Assembly: GCA_033297205.1 (NCBI GenBank)
Contig: MU859077.1
Coordinates: forward strand, 209,450 to 273,449
Direction: 5' to 3'
DNA length: 64,000 nucleotides
From: Pseudoneurospora amorphoporcata
Lineage: Eukaryota; Ascomycota; Sordariomycetes; Sordariales; Sordariaceae
The notes below the pieces were generated by a model. It was not told where the DNA came from, did no database searches, and saw only the letters and a program-made list of their open reading frames with translations. Positions 14,258 to 25,954 of the stretch are shown here, one piece after another. Every line of letters begins with the position of its first letter. Within the stretch, counting starts at the first letter, position 1. The translations under genes and the position numbers were made by a program.

Positions 14258-15110
14258 GGCTTATAGACCCAGGTTCCATTCCTATCATTTGTTCTCGAAA
14301 ACTTCACGCAAACAGATGAGGTAGCATCTTGATCACGCCGCATCAAATGCTGTGTCTTCTATTGTTCGGTCGTACCGTACCGTTGTATTTGGCCGTTGAG
14401 GGGAACCTCAAGCTTTAGAAGGGACGGGGAATCGAATATTGAACGTTGCTGAAATAGTAATGAGCGTTGTAGTGCCGAAGCGATCTCTTCTAGTTCCATT
14501 ATTGCTACCTACTTTGAAGATGAGTGTGTGTCCCGCGGTGTCGACAGCTGATGATATAGCTTACTGGTGGTGATAATGGGTTGACCGAGCCTGACCGAGC
14601 AGTTGCCATGCTATCCAACTAGCTACTTTTTCTACTTCATCATCATGAGCACGGCACTTGCTGTTTCGAAATCAAAAGGTTGGCATGTCATATCTCGGCA
14701 ATAGTCACGGTAATAAGCCCATGGCGTAAGTTGACGATCGCAACCACACTGTACAACTATGTAGAAAGAGAGACAAATGCAGACCACAAAGCCACTATCA
14801 CTCTCACCCTCAAAGTTATTTCCCCCTTCACGGCTCACGCCGACCTACATACCTGCCGACCCGGGACCGCATCACAACCCCCCACCTTTCCGAACCTTCC
14901 TTTCTTCTTCTTTCCTTCTTTCCATTCCACCTCATCATCTTCCTCGCCGCATGGTTGTCACCCACATGCCCGCCGTTCAACCTTATCACCTGCAGTACCT
15001 ATGCAACCAAGAAAACTTACCCGCCTTTGTTTTGTTCTGCTTCTGCCGTGCTTCTCTCATCCTTCCACGCATGACGGCGTATCGCCAACAACAATCTGAC
15101 ATGCGTCTGC

Positions 15111-15150
15111 AACGCCGCAACGCCGCAACGCCGCAACGCCGCAACGCCGC
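15111..15150. repeat. Five tandem copies of the 8-mer AACGCCGC
   Basis: Five perfect head-to-tail copies of AACGCCGC occupy 15111-15150 in otherwise non-coding sequence. The 8-bp unit is not a multiple of three, which argues against a coding repeat. Confidence 0.9.
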
Positions 15151-16021
15151 AGCGGCTGACCTTCTAGAAGCAGCACGGAAGGTTTTTCTTTAGGTAGTCA
15201 CTGAATGGTGTGGTGTGTTGCCTTTTAGGGTGGTTGGTACGTAGTACATGTAAGGTAGGTAGGCACACAGCCAAACGGAACGAAATGGAATGCGAATGGA
15301 AGTTCCTAAAAAAGTTCTAAATAATCCTTCGATGTATTGCATGGAACGCATAGAACTGAACATTGCTGCTCTGTTAGAGAGCGGCACATGTAAATATTTC
15401 GGCGTCGGGCAATGCAGGCAGGACCCAAAGGACGGCATGTTGCTGATAGACAGAGCGTAGGTGGATGTGCTTGATACATGGGCATGTATGAACGGAGAGA
15501 AGTTGCGAGTTGAAAGTCAAGCAGGACCTCCTCGTTGCCGTGAATGGGTCCAATGCCTTGGAGGGATACTCCTGACCTAACTGGCGGAATGGTGGAGTAA
15601 AATCAGTGCCATCGTGGAACGAAAACCAGGCGCTTCGAAGCGTGTGAGAAAATACTGATCAGGATCAAAACATCGGTTTCTTTTGGTGTAAGCGTGCCTA
15701 TTCGGACTATTCTTCGCACCACTTGAGGACATGGTCTTGGAATTGGTAGCTCAGCGGAAGCTCGAGATGAGGAAGGCGAGCGAGCTATAAGGCTGCTGCG
15801 AAGTCATCTGACGGTCGCTGTTATCTTGATCTCGGGCTAAAAAGCGTTAGTAAGGCTAGCTGATTATATTGTGAGAATATTAAACCGAACGAGCTAGGCA
15901 GTCAATCAAAGCTACAGCATCACGACAATGTTAGTTTAAGTAAGTGAACTGCAGGAGGGCGCCTAGCTAACCTCCGTCTGAAGGGGTAAAAAAACCTAAA
16001 AAAAAACCGAAAGCCAAAAGG

Positions 16022-16324
16022 GAAAAAAAAAATATTTCGCTGGGAAACCGCTTGGTTAAAACCCAGACCGCGAGATGTTGAATATTTTTACTATAGATGT
16101 TCCGCTATATATTCGCTGTAGATAGTTCGCTGTAAATATTCGCTGTTAATAAGTATATTCGCTATTGCAACGCTATAGTGAGTGAGCCCACCATGGGAGA
16201 GTGCCTAGGACTTGCCCAGACAGCTCTCCCATAGCTCGGAGATTTGGACCACGAGCGGAATCGAACTGGTGACCTTCGAATTCTGGGAAGCAACGCCGGA
16301 GCCACTACGCCACTAGACGGGACC
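16022..16324 (-). mobile_element. tRNA-derived SINE-like element (putative Pol III unit)
   Basis: On the minus strand a tRNA-like head runs 16324 to 16246. It has an A-box-like TAGTGGCGTAGTGG and a B box AGTTCGATTCC, and the anticodon-loop region reads CTTCCCAG. The head does not fold as a functional tRNA: the acceptor ends do not pair and the T stem has mismatches. After it come a unique body with a hairpin (ATGGGAGAG at 16193-16201 pairing with CTCTCCCAT at 16224-16232), an AT-rich tail with diverged repeats of a TTCGCTGTAA-like unit (about 16090-16175) and a 10-nt T run (A run on +, about 16022-16031) that could stop Pol III. A tRNA head, unrelated body and simple-repeat tail is SINE architecture. 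I could not find target-site duplications or a second copy, so a lone tRNA pseudogene remains possible. Confidence 0.45.
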
Positions 16325-16615
16325 ATTATGGGCCATTTGTTACCCACTTGTTACAGAAGCTAAGCCTATATAGGCATAGAGGTACTCGAATCGTCCTTTA
16401 CAATTTATCGGATGAATACGATCGTGCGATGCCACAGTTCATGGCAAAACAGCATCACATTCACATCCACCATAATACTCTATCATGCTACACTACTCAG
16501 GGCGTAGACATAATGAGTATACGTAGTACCTCTCTATATCGCATTAGCAACCTCTCTAAAATCACTGATGATATCCCACTCCAAATCACGACCCCCCGAG
16601 TAACAGCTATCTTGA

Positions 16616-19441
16616 TTAGAAAACATGTCTCGCCTCTTTAATTCCCCCCTCAAGCATCTCCGCCAACAAATCCCACTTGGCCGCCGCATCCTCCCTGCTA
16701 CCCCTTGCTACACCTCTCAATCCGCTCGCGACAAACCTAAGGTGTCGCTCAAAGTCGCTGTGCATCTCCTTCATGACCGCAGCGGTCGAATTACCACGCG
16801 CGCGGGCATCCTCCATGATACTCCTCTTCCACTTCTCGTTTCTAGCAGCAGCATCCTTCTCACCCTCTTCATCATCATCATCACCATCCTCCTCCCCATC
16901 GAGTCCCACCCCTAACCCCGTCTTGCTATACAACGAAGCAGTCCTCCCTGCTCGTGTCTTGCGCTTTTGCTGTTGTAGCTTCTGCTGCGAAGCCGAAAAG
17001 GTCGTGAGCCTCGAGATCTCGTGCTGTTCCTCATCTAGCCTAGCCATCTCAGCCTGGTGGCTATCTTCCAGCTTGATAGCCAGGTCGTAAACGTCCAGGA
17101 TGCAGTCGCGGATAGGGCGGAGACGTTTGCCTTGGCAGGACTCGCTCAGGATCCGGTCGAGGAATTTGGAGTGCACCTCGCCGACGTCGTCGACGTCCAG
17201 CGCATGTTGTAGAGCTTCGTCCATTTTGTTGATGTTGGGCGCAAAGACGAGGGTGGTGAGGTAACTCATTATGGTGTTGCAGAACCAGAGGAGCTTTGTG
17301 CGGAGGAGGTAGTAGGTGGATTGGTGACGGGCTGGTATGGTGGTGGTTCCTAGGAGCGGATGCTTGAGGAGGTATATGGCTCTGCGGGTCTGAAGCAAGA
17401 AGACAAACATGGTTTGGTACCCCTTGACCTCGGCCGGGCTGATGATCATCTGGATAGGCCATGGCAGGTGGTAGATGAGGCGGATAGCAGGGAGCGTGTT
17501 ACGGACTGATGATCGGGAAGCAGCTGGGCTGTCGGCGATGTACCGTTGGTCAATATCGGCAGACAAGCGATGCCCGGCCACGCACTGCGAAAATGCCTCC
17601 TGAGCAATCTCGGTCAGTGTAAACTTGTCGTTCCAACTCGTACTGAAGTTATCCAGCTGTCTGAAGATGGTCGAGGCAAAGGCGTCCGAGGTGGCGCCAT
17701 CAGACATCAGGTAGAGACGTCGGAGAGCGTCGAACGCCCGAGAGAGCCCGTATGACTCGAACAGAATATCAAGCAAAGTGATCGATGCTGAGTGATACTT
17801 GCTTTGAATCCACTTGTTGAAGGCATTGCCAAAGAGCTCCGAGAATGGCGCAAAGCTAGTGACATCCGAGCAGACCGCAGCAAAATCCATGGGTGGTTCC
17901 TCTGCTTTCACCCGAGTTGCTAAAGGTGAATATCTCTTGAGATGCTTCAAGACCACGATACTCTTTCCAGCCCGAACAATTCGGTCAACAGCGGGACTCA
18001 GGAACCGTGGAGCATTCAAAACCCCTTCTGAGCTGACGAGTTGGTGAAACTGCTGTTCCCATATTTGGTGCAACTGGGGCCTCGCAGATGACTTGCCGAT
18101 GAAAAAGGTCCGGTCTCCAGCGAGGAGTTCCCCTTCCTCCATCCAGAACCGGATCGGTTTCAGGTAGACCTGGAAGCAATCCAGAAAGATGGTCCCAAGA
18201 AGCTTGTATGCGTCAAGACTGCCTTCCATTTGTGCCATCCCGACTGCGTCATAAAGCAATTCGAGGTAGCGAAATGCCTTCGTGTTTCGCTCCCGATGGA
18301 CTTGCTGCACAATACCGGAGAGAACGTACAAGGGAGCTAATGAAGGCCCCAGCTCCGTCAAAATGGCCACTAGGCTGACATTGACATCCTTGTTAATGGC
18401 AACAAACCGCCCTTGAATAGCATTTAACTCTAGGTCAAATGACCGAAGAGCCTTTTGAAGTGAGTCCTGGAACACTTGGAGAAGTGGTTCTTCCTTTTCC
18501 TTTTTGCCAGCGTAGATGCGCAGCGGGGCGAGCTTTCGGCCACACTCGGAAAAGGTGTTCACCAGAGCATCGTAGGTTTGCCATGAAACTCCTTCCAGTA
18601 TGTAATCGGGAAAAGGTTTACATGCTGAGTCAAAAAGAGAGGTCGGCAGGCCGCGCAGCATAAATACAACTTCGCGCAGAAGTTGCAGACTTGTTACGGG
18701 CGTCTTCTTCTGTCGTCCGTCGGAGTCAAGATCGTGGGTAGCATTTCTCCAGTCCTGACTGCCTAGGATCCGTCTCAGCGACTCTTCACCGCCTGGAAGC
18801 TTGGTGACCAAGTCCTGTGCTGTGGGTGGAGCATCGTCTGGAACTGAAGAAGCTGTGCTTGGAGATGCAATAGAAACATCAGAAGGCGCTTCCTCGCGCT
18901 CGTAGTAATCTTCTTCGTCTGAACTAGGAGCATGGTCAAGAATCTTCCACAGAGCGCGCTCTTGAGCCCAACCATCTTCCCTGGCGATCTGCCGCCAAGT
19001 CAGTTTGGGTACGGCATCCTTCTCTGACTCTTTCAGACGCTCAAGATCGCTGAGTCTGGACTTCTGCGCAGGCTTGTCGGACAACTCAAGGAGAAACTGC
19101 AAGACTTCAGGAGTGAAGTCGTTGACGTGCGGCTTGAGTGCTTCTAGTCGTTGCTCAAGGGCGTCCCCAAGGGATTCTCGATTGATGATGCGGAAACGTT
19201 CAACAAGCCCTGTCAGCTGATTCTGTACCTCGAACTGGTTCGTCCTAAGAAAGTTCTGGTTGAGCAGACTTTGCACTGTTGATTCCCTCAGAGACTTGAG
19301 TTTTCGTTTTTGAGTCTGATGGCAATGTTAGTAAACTCAGGTATTGGCTAGGGAAGGTTGACAGCAACAGACCTTTGGGACGGCGGCAACGGCATCAATG
19401 AGCTCGTCGGTCAGCGCCGCAAGCTCGGAAAGGTATGACAT
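16616..19441 (-). CDS. gcp5: Gamma-tubulin complex component GCP5 (Mod21/GCPE type)
   Basis: Predicted 922-aa subunit of the gamma-tubulin ring complex, which nucleates microtubules at the spindle pole body and other organising centres. Exon 1 is 19441-19373 (23 aa, MSYLSELAALTDELIDAVAAVPK) and exon 2 is 19315-16616; the 57-nt intron has a GTCTGT donor and CATCAG acceptor, phase 0. The N-terminal region (FLRTNQFEVQNQLTGLVERF, then LQFLLELSDKP) and the C-terminal segment LLRTKLLWFCNTIMSYLTTL match fungal GCP5-type proteins as I recall them. An acidic, probably disordered linker (EEDGDDDDEEGE) lies near the C terminus. The frame stays open upstream of the chosen ATG for about 47 codons, so a longer N terminus is possible, but the chosen start agrees with the family pattern. 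The gene is divergent from the mannosyltransferase gene. Confidence 0.85.
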
Positions 19442-20614
19442 GCTGCCGCCTTGCAGTGACTGAGCATTCTGAGAATGGAATAAGTAAACGAGAGAGGTGA
19501 TGTTTACTGGCTCAAACTGGTGTTTCGTCGCAAGTAGTGTTAGACGCGACTTGATCCACTAGCATCGCTTGATTTCCAGGTTGCCGAGCTGCTCTTGCTG
19601 GGAAATTAGCAGCCTATGAAGTTGGAAGCGCGTGGAAATGCACTGGTTCGTATTACGAAGGCAGTCCATTCAAATGTGCATTCACTCAATGAAAATATTC
19701 GACGTGTCGAGCAGGACCATCCTTTTGTAAAGTAGAGGAAAAAGCCTTGAATGAGAAATCGACTTGCAGTGAAGTTGTTGAGGTTCTGACCAAGGCCGGG
19801 GCGCAAGGTCTCACACTACCTAGGTGATGCACTGCAGCGTCCATCTTCCAGCGGGCAGCAGCGGGCAGCAGCGGGCAGCAGCGGGCAGCAGCGGACGATA
19901 GCATGTAGGCGCACGGGCCAGCTACCTTAGCTACATCCCTTCGTTCTTGCCTTATCGTCAAGATGACGATAAGACCGGGCAGGCAGCATGGAACAAGCCA
20001 CAGGTGGCCGCAAGTCAAAAAGAAACCCAACCGCGCGGCCAAGAAAGCTTCCATGAACCCCTTATTCCAACTAAACAATTGCCAAGGTACCTTACTGTGT
20101 AGGTGGCCAGCGTTTGAAGTGGTGCCAAGGCAAACAAGCACCCATCCAATGCGATAACGCTACCGGCCTCACACACGCGAATCCCGGCCGTCTGGACGCA
20201 CCGATAGGGAGCTGATAGTGGCGGCAGTGGGAGCCAGCGTGGGACCTTGCTGCTGTAACTTTTAGTGATCCCCTTTTCCCGCCTTTCCTGCCTGCAGCTG
20301 TCTGTCGGGTCGGGTTTGATCTGTGCCAATCTGCGCCTGACAAGCAACACCATCGGCGCTGTCATCTCCATCTTTTTCTAGCTTCCGGAATTCTGCTTGT
20401 GGTCTTCCCCTTTTTCAGGTCACCACCACCTGAACCACCCCCGAGTTTGGTCATCGCAGTACAAGAATCGGCACGTCGCCGAGCCCCGCGCTGCGATCTC
20501 ACCATCACCTATATCACCTTTTGATAGATGAAGTAGTCAACCCCTTGGTCGTGACACCTCGAACCCATCCGGTTGGACTTGGACAACTCCAGTCTCAACT
20601 AACCTCCTATCACA
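19442..20614. other. Divergent promoter region, GCP5 / mannosyltransferase
   Basis: This 1.2-kb interval separates two divergently transcribed genes and probably holds both promoters. It contains a four-copy 10-bp tandem array and an AGGTACCT palindrome at 20085-20092. I see no convincing TATA box and no supportable gene. Confidence 0.6.
19851..19890. repeat. Four tandem copies of the 10-mer GCGGGCAGCA
   Basis: Four perfect copies lie at 19851-19890, followed by a partial diverged copy (GCGGACGATA). The array is about 410 bp upstream of the GCP5 start codon. Confidence 0.9.
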
Positions 20615-22011
20615 ATGGCGATTGCTCGCCCAGTACGAGCCCTGGCCCTGGCGGCTGCGCTCGTCTGGTGTTTCTTCATATGGCAGCTTCTGTCGCCATC
20701 GGGAACCGCCATGACCAAGGACAAGTACCTGTCCTTTGAGCGGGATCCCAACCTTGACCGTAAGTCGACAGTGCGCTTTCGGTTTTATCCGCAGTCACAT
20801 TGCTGCTTGATGCTAACGTGCTCTTGCGCATCGCACAGCTACGGGAGAACCCGAAGGGAACCTAGTACGCGCCTCCGAAGACTATGCGCCGGGCGCAACG
20901 AACTCGGCCAGAATCAATGCCACGCTGCTGGCGCTGGTACGAAACGAGGAGCTGGAAGGCATGCTGCAGGCGATGCGCGACCTCGAGCGGACATGGAACC
21001 ACAAGTTCAACTACCCCTGGACCTTTTTCAACGACGTGCCCTTTTCCGAAGAGTTTAAGAAGAGAACGCGCGCGGTAACGAAGGCCGAGGTCAGATACGG
21101 TACGTAAGGCGGTGTAGCCGCCCACACGGTATGATACATGGAGCAGATGGGCTGATGTTATTGCGACGATTACAGAACTTATCCCCAAGGAGCACTGGGA
21201 AATGCCATCGTGGATTAACCAGGACCTGTACGACGAGTCGGTCAAGATGCTTGAAGAAAAGAAGATTCAATATGCCGACAAGATCTCGTACCACCAAATG
21301 TGCCGGTGGAACAGCGGCATGTTCTACAAACACCCGGCCCTGGCCAACACACAGTACTACTGGCGCGTCGAGCCCAACGTTCACTTCTTCTGCGATGTCG
21401 ACTATGACGTTTTCCGCTACATGCACGATAACAACAAGACGTACGGCTTCACCATCAACCTGTACGACGCCCCGGCTTCCATCACGACTCTGTGGCCCGA
21501 AACCGAAAAGTTCCTGGCCGAGCACCCCGAGTACGTGCACGAGAACAGCGCCATGAACTGGTTGACGGACAAGACCCGCCGTCCCGACCACACCAAGGAT
21601 GCCAATGGCTATTCGACATGCCATTTCTGGAGCAACTTTGAGATTGGTGATATGAACTTCTGGCGCAGCAAGGCGTACGAGGATTATTTCAACCATTTGG
21701 ACCGTGCCGGTGGTTTCTTCTACGAGCGTTGGGGTGATGCGCCCGTTCACAGTATTGCCCTGGGTCTTTTTGAGGACTCTAGCAAGATCCATTGGTGAGT
21801 GTGCTTGAAAGCTTGACACGAAAGACCTTTTGCTGACCATTTCATTTCCCCCAGGTTCCGCGATATTGGCTATCAGCATATTCCCTTCTTCAACTGCCCC
21901 AACTCGCCCAAGTGCAAGGGCTGCGTTACCGGCCGTTTCACCGATGGCGAGGCCTGGCTCAACAGGGAAGACTGCAGACCCAACTGGTTCAAGTATGTCG
22001 GCATGGGCTAA
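20615..22011 (+). CDS. Golgi alpha-1,2-mannosyltransferase, GT15 (KRE2/MNT1/KTR) family
   Basis: Predicted 393-aa type II Golgi membrane enzyme that transfers mannose from GDP-mannose in alpha-1,2 linkage to N- and O-linked glycans of secreted and wall proteins. Four exons: 20615-20759, 20839-21099, 21176-21794 and 21855-22011; the donors are GTAAGT, GTACGT and GTGAGT, and all joins keep frame. Residues 8-26 form the signal anchor after a short cytoplasmic tail. GT15 hallmarks are present: YWRVEPNVHFFCDVDYDVF, and CHFWSNFEIGDMNFWRS followed by RAGGFFYERWGDAPVHSIA; the glutamate of NFEIG (residue 291) corresponds to the proposed catalytic residue. The C-terminal Cys-rich segment (NCPNSPKCKGCVTG) is also typical. 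The length matches the family. The ATG follows CACA, a good fungal start context. Which KRE2/KTR paralogue it is cannot be decided here. Confidence 0.95.
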
Positions 22012-22629
22012 GCTGGTGAACCGAACCCAAAATGACAAACACAATGAAAAAGTAAAACACCAAACAGTAATGGAGCGTTGACTCGCGCTGGTTTCTCAAC
22101 ATCGAAAAGCCACTGGATCGCGCTACTGTATCATAACCGGCTACGTAGCCTTGCGGCGTTGCATATGACATGCTTTCGGGATACATACGCTTATGGAACT
22201 GAAGAAGGAGGTTGTCTGGCGCTGGCAGTATCCAGCCATCTAATGATGCTTGTACATACTAAATTAATGACGAATTTCGGATGCACGACATATGATCAAA
22301 TGGGACGGTTACGGAGTGTAGGTTCAGGGCGGTTCTATGCCACTGAAGAAGCTCCTGATACACCTGTTCTGCATAAAATGAGGGCTCAGATTGTTGGAGG
22401 ATTTGGGACGGCTTACTCTGGTTGGATATTTGTACGGAAAAGATGAACCAATTCGCACTAACATCCTGTATAATACGTGACGTATTATATGTCCTGAATC
22501 TTCCCAAAAATCAGGTTGGTATGGGATATATTATCAAGCTGAAACATCACGGCCGTCTGCGTTCCACGTATTGATCCATTCTTTTAACGCCTTCGTGACT
22601 ATAACACCCATTCTCCTCCGCACTGACAA
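22012..22629. other. Convergent 3' intergenic region
   Basis: This lies between the stop codons of two convergent genes and should hold both 3' UTRs and polyadenylation signals. The notable content is a perfect 21-bp palindrome at 22469-22489. No gene seen. Confidence 0.7.
22469..22489. repeat. Perfect inverted repeat with 10-bp arms and 1-nt spacer
   Basis: The arm TATAATACGT (22469-22478) is followed by a single G and then its exact reverse complement (22480-22489). It sits between two convergent genes, about 140 bp past the WDR83 stop codon. The centre contains TGACGT, a CRE half-site. A one-base spacer makes a DNA-binding palindrome more likely than an RNA hairpin. Function is unknown. 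Confidence 0.9.
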
Positions 22630-23889
22630 TCACGCTTCTCCATATACTGTCACAACCCCCGATGTACCGCCAACGCAAAACTGGTTCCCGAACCCACTAT
22701 CCTTCCACGCAACACAACTGACCACATTCTTCCGTTCCTTTTCCTTCCCATCCCTTCCAACGACAACCTTCCCACCACCCGGTCCCCACGGAACCCCAAG
22801 CTTAGCCACAAGCCTGCCAGTCAGAAGATCCCAAGCCCACACCCTTCCCTCTCCATTCGAGTTCTCCGCTCCATTCTCATCACCAGCAACAACCCACCTC
22901 TCCCCGCCTCCCAACACGCTCTGCACCCTAATCTCCTTATTCGTCCACCCGCCCGCAGCAGCACCAACGTCCCCGCTACCCTTCTCGACGCCACCATACG
23001 TCCTCAAACACTGCCCATTGCTCCTATCCATCAACCGGATCTTACTATCCAAGCTCCCCACCAGCACCGTCTTCCCGTCCCTCGTCAAACACAAGCTCGT
23101 CACCGCCCCCGGAAAGACATCCGTCACCAGCCTTCCCATCCGCACATCATACGTCCTCACCCGTCCATCCACGCTGCCCGCCAGTACCTCCGCCCCCGTT
23201 CCTTGACTATCAAAGACCAGGCTCGTAACGCCATCCTTCGCCTCTCCTAGCACTTGCACTGGCTTGGCGGAACTCTGCGAACGCACATCCCAGATTCGAA
23301 CCGTGGTGTCGTGGCCTCCGCTTATCAAAAGCGAGTCGTCGACGCCGGCGAAGATGACGTTGTTGATGCGGCCGGTGGTGTGGCCGGCGTTGGAAAAACG
23401 GCGGATCGTTTGCGCGGTGGACACGTCCCAGAGGAAGACGGCGCGGTCGCCGCCTGAGGAGGCGAAGGTGGCGTTGGAGGAGGAGACGGTCAGGGAGAGG
23501 ACTTCGTAGCCGTGGGAAGTGTAGGTTTGGATTAGACGCCCTGCCGGTGGGGATGCGGTTAAGGGGGACTGGGAAGGTTTTGTGATGAATGAGGAGGCCT
23601 GGGTTGAGGAAGCATTGGTGGTGGTTGAAGAGGGGATGGGATTGTAAAGACGGATGGACCGGTCGGCCGAGCCGGTGAGGATGTAAGTCCCTGGAGAGGC
23701 GGAGTAGGTTACTGCGTGGACGGGGCCTGCTTGGATGGAGAGGCTGTGGTTAGCTGGGGATTAGAGTGACTCATGAGGGTTGATGAAGGTGAGAGAGAAC
23801 GTACCATTTGAGCCACGAAGCTGAGAGAGGATCTTCCGAGGAAAGTTGTCTTTCCCGTGAGATGGTGTGTTGTTGTCGTACTCATCCAT
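22630..23889 (-). CDS. wdr83: WD40 protein of the WDR83/Morg1 family
   Basis: Predicted 393-aa beta-propeller protein. In animals WDR83 (Morg1) acts as a MAPK scaffold and associates with the spliceosome. Exon 1 is 23889-23805 and exon 2 is 23726-22630; the 78-nt intron has a GTACGT donor and AAGCAG acceptor, phase 1, giving SNGPVHAV across the join. Conserved blocks follow the human protein closely: GPVHAVTYS with LTGSADRSIRLYNP, TYTSHGYEVLSLTVSS, SSGGDRAVFLWDV, GRINNVIF with SGGHDTTVRIWDVRS, EAKDGVTSL, LAGSVDGRVRTYDVRMGRL and SLDSKIRLMD. It is longer than the human protein (about 315 aa) through Ser/Thr/Gly-rich loops, including one inserted after blade 1. It is divergent from the YJU2 gene about 1.1 kb away; both families have been linked to spliceosomes, though I infer no co-regulation. 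Confidence 0.88.
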
Positions 23890-24991
23890 TTTAATTTATG
23901 GGGTGTTTCTGTTTGCAGCTCTGGGCCATTGTGTTATTGTTTATGTTTCGTTGCCTTCATCTCGGCGTTGATGCCGCGGGTGGTGATGGGATTATCTCAT
24001 GCCAGGCAACTACGTGATAGTGTTGTTCTGTGTACCTGACGCATTTTGGATGACCTGGAATACCGACTAACTTTACCGGACGCTGTGAGCGCAGTGATGA
24101 AGATGATCTGAAAGCGATCTTTCACTTTTTGACTATCAGACTTTATGAGTCTTTGAACCGTCGGCAACAATGGACGGTTCTCGTTCAAGTTGCGGTTGGT
24201 GTTAACGGGCGGATATCCACAAAGCTCACCCAGCGCGCAGCGGCTTAAGGAGGATCAACTTTAACTAACCCTAACCCGAAACGTGCTACATGATTGTTAA
24301 AGCGGCCGCCAAGGTGGGCACCAAGATCAGCAACAGAACACAGTTGATCGGCCATATGCAACCGCTGATCGAGCTCATAATTCCCTGCGAGTAAATATAC
24401 AACATCCTGACCGAGCGTACCAGCACATTTGATCAGCTTATCCGTGCCTGAACGTGAACTCGACTACTTTAAGTAAGGTTGACGAAAGAGTCCCAGGCCG
24501 CACCACAACCCCCAAGTATCTGTAGAAGTAAACGTTTAATAACACCGATGAAACTCTTGCAAGTTTGACAGCGGAAAGTGGGGCGTGGCACACCCAAAGC
24601 TCCGTCCCGTTCCTGCCTGCACCCCAGCCTCACGTGGCGCACCCACCTTGATGGATAAGTCCGGTGTCTTGGAGGATCGCGATCTCGATCTGTTGCTTAG
24701 TATCCGATCCAGCAACTTTACCACGACCTTACCTTCCCGCTTCCCTTTGCCGAATTTTCGCGACTTTCAACGACATCCCATTGTCGATTCACGAGTTACA
24801 CGACACCAAACGTCTGTCGCGCGATTTACATTCGCCTCAACACCCCAAAAAACACCGATACCTCCCTACGCGCTACGAGCACCGCACTCGTCTGCCTGTT
24901 AGCCAAAACGAACAAACACTCAACCACTCGAGCTTGATCAAACCATCACCAACACCCATCGCAACCAAACCAAAGCCCAACCGCCGCCAAA
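23890..24991. other. Divergent promoter region, WDR83 / YJU2
   Basis: 1.1-kb interval with no supportable gene. It contains the telomere-like motif CTAACCCTAACCC at about 24262-24274. The 250 bp before YJU2 are CA-rich, as expected for a 5' leader. No clear TATA box. Confidence 0.6.
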
Positions 24992-25954
24992 ATGTCCGAA
25001 CGCAAAGTCCTAACCAAATACTACCCCCCGGACTTCGACCCCTCCCTCGTCGGCCGCTCTCGCCAGCCCAAACAAAGCGGTCCCAAAGTCCAAACCGTCC
25101 GCCTCATGGCCCCCTTCTCCCTGCGCTGCTCCTCCTGCGGCGAATACATGTACAAGGGCCGCAAGTTCAACGCGCGCAAAGAAACGCCCGTAGACGAGCG
25201 CTACCTCAACATCCAGATTTACCGCTTCTACATCCGGTGCACGCGCTGCAGCGCCGAGATCGTTTTTCGCACCGACCCCAAAAATCAGGACTACGCCGTC
25301 GAGAAGGGCGCCAAGCGGAATACGGAGCCGTGGCGCCGCGGGCTGGAAGGGGAATTAGACGAGACGGATGAGCAGAGATTGGATCGGATAGAGAGGGAGA
25401 TGGCGGATGAGAATGGGGAGGTGGCGGCGGCTGAAGAGAGGAATGCGATGGCGGAACTGGAGCAGAAGACGGCGGACGCGAAGAGGGAGATGGCGGTTGC
25501 GGATGCGTTGGATGAGATTCGGAGTCGGAATGCGAGACTCGAAAAAGCGCAGAGGGATGGCGGGGTGGATATTGAGTGTGTGCTTGGTGGGAGGGGATTG
25601 AGCGAGGAGGAGGAACGGAGGAGGAGGGAGGAGGAGGAGGATGCGGAGGCGGCGAGGAAGGCGTTTGAGTTTGCGAGGTTGCAGCAGAAGCTGGAGGAAG
25701 GGCCGGCGGAGGAGGAGGTGTTGAGTCTTCCTGGTGTACCTGGGGCGACGGCGGCGACAAATGGGGAGGAATCGTCGGGTTCTTCCTCGAGTGCGGCTGC
25801 TGCTGGTTCGTTAACGACCTCGGCGGCTTCGGTTTCGAACCCGACAACCGCGGCTGCGACAGATATGCCCCCTCCCAGTTTCAAGCGACAGGTCAAGAAA
25901 AAGAAGGATCACTCGGCCTTGCTTGGAATCAAGAAGAAGCAACCCCTGGTCTGA
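24992..25954 (+). CDS. yju2: Pre-mRNA splicing factor YJU2 (CCDC94/Cwf16)
   Basis: Predicted 320-aa nuclear splicing factor, encoded without an intron. Yju2 joins the spliceosome with the Prp19-associated complex and promotes branching, the first catalytic step. The N terminus MSERKVLTKYYPPDFDPS is almost identical to the human and yeast family, followed by VRLMAPFSLRCSSCGEYMYKGRKFNARKET. The zinc site is formed by Cys46/Cys49 and Cys83/Cys86 (CSSC and CTRC). Residues about 130-230 are a highly charged coiled coil; the C terminus is Ser/Ala-rich and ends in a basic patch (KRQVKKKKDHSALLGIKKK), a likely nuclear signal. The ATG has the context GCCAAAATGTC, a strong fungal start. Confidence 0.95.
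   Translation: MSERKVLTKYYPPDFDPSLVGRSRQPKQSGPKVQTVRLMAPFSLRCSSCGEYMYKGRKFNARKETPVDERYLNIQIYRFYIRCTRCSAEIVFRTDPKNQDYAVEKGAKRNTEPWRRGLEGELDETDEQRLDRIEREMADENGEVAAAEERNAMAELEQKTADAKREMAVADALDEIRSRNARLEKAQRDGGVDIECVLGGRGLSEEEERRRREEEEDAEAARKAFEFARLQQKLEEGPAEEEVLSLPGVPGATAATNGEESSGSSSSAAAAGSLTTSAASVSNPTTAAATDMPPPSFKRQVKKKKDHSALLGIKKKQPLV

Larger units (their letters stand above)
12391..16615. other. Gene-poor intergenic region (4.2 kb)
   Basis: This separates the 3' end of the transcription factor gene from the 3' end of GCP5. I find no supportable protein gene. It holds a 17-nt C run, five tandem 8-bp units, and from about 15.8 kb an AT-richer segment with a tRNA-like sequence near its right end (listed separately). 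Confidence 0.6.

Noticed and set aside
13803..14324. Open frame of 173 codons on the + strand
   Set aside because: It runs through a C17 homopolymer (poly-Pro) and has no family features.
21091..22044. Antisense open frame of 317 codons opposite the mannosyltransferase gene
   Set aside because: Mirrors the GT15 exon; crosses two introns of the real gene and has no independent features.
25206..25896. Antisense open frames of about 200 codons opposite YJU2
   Set aside because: Ser/Pro-rich shadows of the Glu/Arg-rich coding region.
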